A stretch of 18,596 bases of DNA from JAXGPP01 sp964436865 (GTDB lineage Bacteria; Planctomycetota; Planctomycetia; Pirellulales; Thermoguttaceae): assembly GCA_964436865.1 (NCBI GenBank), contig CAYTFK010000121.1, positions 1 through 18,596 on the forward strand. The letters are read 5' to 3'. The notes under the pieces were generated by a model. The model was not told the DNA's origin and searched no databases. It saw only the letters and a list, made by a program, of their open reading frames with translations. The translations under genes were made by a program, and so were the position numbers. Numbering within the stretch: the stretch's first letter is position 1; each line of letters starts with the position of its first letter. Positions 17,581 to 18,596 of the stretch are shown piece after piece.

Positions 17581-18471
17581 TCACGTCCTTCGATAGATGC
17601 AGGGAGCCAGACGGCGGAGGCCGGCTACCGCATCGGGCCGCTCGGCCTTGCCCACGACGAGTACCCCTTCCGGCCGCAACCGCTGCGCCAGCGAACACCA
17701 CAAGGTGGCTGCGGCGGCCGGCTCGAGATAGATGGCCACGTTGCGGCAGAGGATCAGGTCCCAATCGCCGGCAATCCTCCTATCGTCCAGCAGATCGGAG
17801 GTCTCCCATCGCGCGGCGGTGCGGAGAGTCTCGGCGATGCGCAGGTGACGCCGGCGTCGGCTGAAGAACCGCTCCACCCGCTCTGCTCCGACTCCCGCGA
17901 CCCGTGATTCATCGTACCACCCCTCGCGGGCGGCGGCCACCGCTTCCGGCCGGCAGTCGGTTCCCAGCAGCTCACTGCGGTCGAGGAGGCCCAGTTCGGC
18001 CAGCAGCATGGCCGACGAGTAGAGCTCGGCCCCCTCCGAACACCCGGCACTCCAAATGCGGAGACTATCGCCTCGCCGCCCTGCCTCGGGCATCACGTGG
18101 TCGCGAAGGAAGTCAAATACCGGAGGGTCGCGGAAGAACTCGGTGACGCCGATCACGAGCGTCGCCAGCGCGAGCGAACGCAAGCCCGCGTCGCGCTCGG
18201 TCCGGCGGCGGGCTTCGTCGATCGCCTTCGCCTTCAGCGCCCTCAGGCATGCCGGCAATCGCCGCGCCAACGGCTCGATCCGATAGAACGCCGGATTGAG
18301 GCCTGAGCATGACAGCACGGAGTGAATAAACGCCCGCGTCTCCGGATCGATGGCCGGTGCAGGCGGTGGTCGCACGGTGGACACGCGCTTCATCGCCACT
18401 CTGGACCTTCGGTCTTGAGCGACGTTGCCGCGGGGGGCAAAGAACGTGATACCGTGATACCGATCCACCAT
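17581..18471 (-). CDS. CheR-type protein-glutamate methyltransferase
   Basis: A 296-residue SAM-dependent methyltransferase of the CheR family. The N-terminal helical part spans about 44-105; the catalytic part has VTEFFRDPPVF (109-119, with the Arg equivalent to the SAM-contacting Arg of Salmonella CheR), the SAM loop IWSAGCSEGAELYSSAM (139-155), GTDCRPEAV (170-178), the DLILCRNVAIYLEP segment (238-251) and LRPEGVLVVGKAERP (265-279). The SAM loop differs from the usual GEEPYS by reading GAELYS. I chose ATG 18471 for its GGAG 6 nt upstream; ATG 18393 is an alternative that still keeps the domain. No cheB, cheA or chemoreceptor gene is present. It is the first gene of an operon with the GAF hybrid kinase, which is therefore the suspected substrate. 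Confidence 0.87.
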   Translation of the reverse strand: MVDRYHGITFFAPRGNVAQDRRSRVAMKRVSTVRPPPAPAIDPETRAFIHSVLSCSGLNPAFYRIEPLARRLPACLRALKAKAIDEARRRTERDAGLRSLALATLVIGVTEFFRDPPVFDFLRDHVMPEAGRRGDSLRIWSAGCSEGAELYSSAMLLAELGLLDRSELLGTDCRPEAVAAAREGWYDESRVAGVGAERVERFFSRRRRHLRIAETLRTAARWETSDLLDDRRIAGDWDLILCRNVAIYLEPAAAATLWCSLAQRLRPEGVLVVGKAERPDAVAGLRRLAPCIYRRT

Positions 18472-18490
18472 CGCGCACTCCGAGGATAGG

Positions 18491-18509
18491 GAGTTCCTAT
18501 TATGAACTC
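18491..18509. promoter_or_regulatory. Inverted repeat GAGTTC-N7-GAACTC upstream of the cheR-type gene
   Basis: A perfect 6-bp inverted repeat with an AT-rich 7-base spacer (CTATTAT). It lies about 20 bases upstream of the chosen start codon of the methyltransferase gene. The spacing and AT-rich centre suit an operator for a dimeric repressor or a leader hairpin. No matching regulator is known in the window. Confidence 0.4.
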
Positions 18510-18596
18510 TCTCGCCTCGATCCCACAATCCGCGTGCGTCCCAATGGCCCAGAAACCGGGCCGCCCCCTAACCCCAGCGAGGGCCGATAGCCTGGA

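Overview
The window looks like a piece of a high-GC planctomycete chromosome, probably from the Pirellulales side of the phylum. The strongest evidence is the large PSCyt1/DUF1549/DUF1553 cytochrome-like protein next to a Tat-exported DUF1501 protein, a pair that is a hallmark of Planctomycetota. A short CsrA and abundant two-component genes fit this. There are no tRNA or rRNA genes, no CRISPR array, no transposase and no phage genes. The order and lineage beyond phylum are inference.

Layout. Positions 1-828 hold no firmly supported gene, only one weak 73-residue membrane ORF and a 409-base gene-free stretch with repeats ahead of csrA. csrA (829-1002) is followed by a small hypothetical gene (1054-1335) and a strong intrinsic terminator (1383-1440). 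Next comes a YbhN/MprF-flippase-like membrane protein (1468-2493), convergent with tatA (2527-2697, minus). A regulatory region with a 20-bp dyad and a sigma-54-like promoter leads into a sensor kinase (2897-4435) and an NtrC-type sigma-54 activator (4449-5882). A second sigma-54-like promoter precedes a Gly/Met-rich, LTxxQ-like envelope protein with a long Ala/Glu/Pro tail (5996-6994).

On the minus strand, 13244 down to 7028 is a three-gene run: PSCyt1/DUF1549/DUF1553 protein, DUF1501 protein and a sugar-isomerase-like protein. It is followed, further right and also on the minus strand, by an Rcp1-type single-domain response regulator (13393-13902) divergent from a class-V aminotransferase/cysteine desulfurase (14109-15293). 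That gene converges through a hairpin on the final operon, read leftward from 18471: a CheR-type methyltransferase and a membrane-bound GAF hybrid histidine kinase.

How the parts may work together. The most interesting reading is that 2820-6994 is a ZraPSR-like envelope-stress module. A periplasm-facing sensor kinase and its sigma-54 activator sit behind one -24/-12 promoter, and a likely target carrying a CpxP/Spy/ZraP-style LTxxQ helical segment sits behind another. A second candidate unit is the cheR plus coiled-coil GAF kinase pair, which resembles an unfused version of CheR-coiled-coil-sensor proteins and could give a kinase with methylation-based adaptation. The PSCyt1/DUF1501/isomerase-like run is probably an envelope carbohydrate-related operon whose third member appears to carry an N-terminal hydrophobic segment. 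All functional statements are from reading the sequence; no database search was possible.
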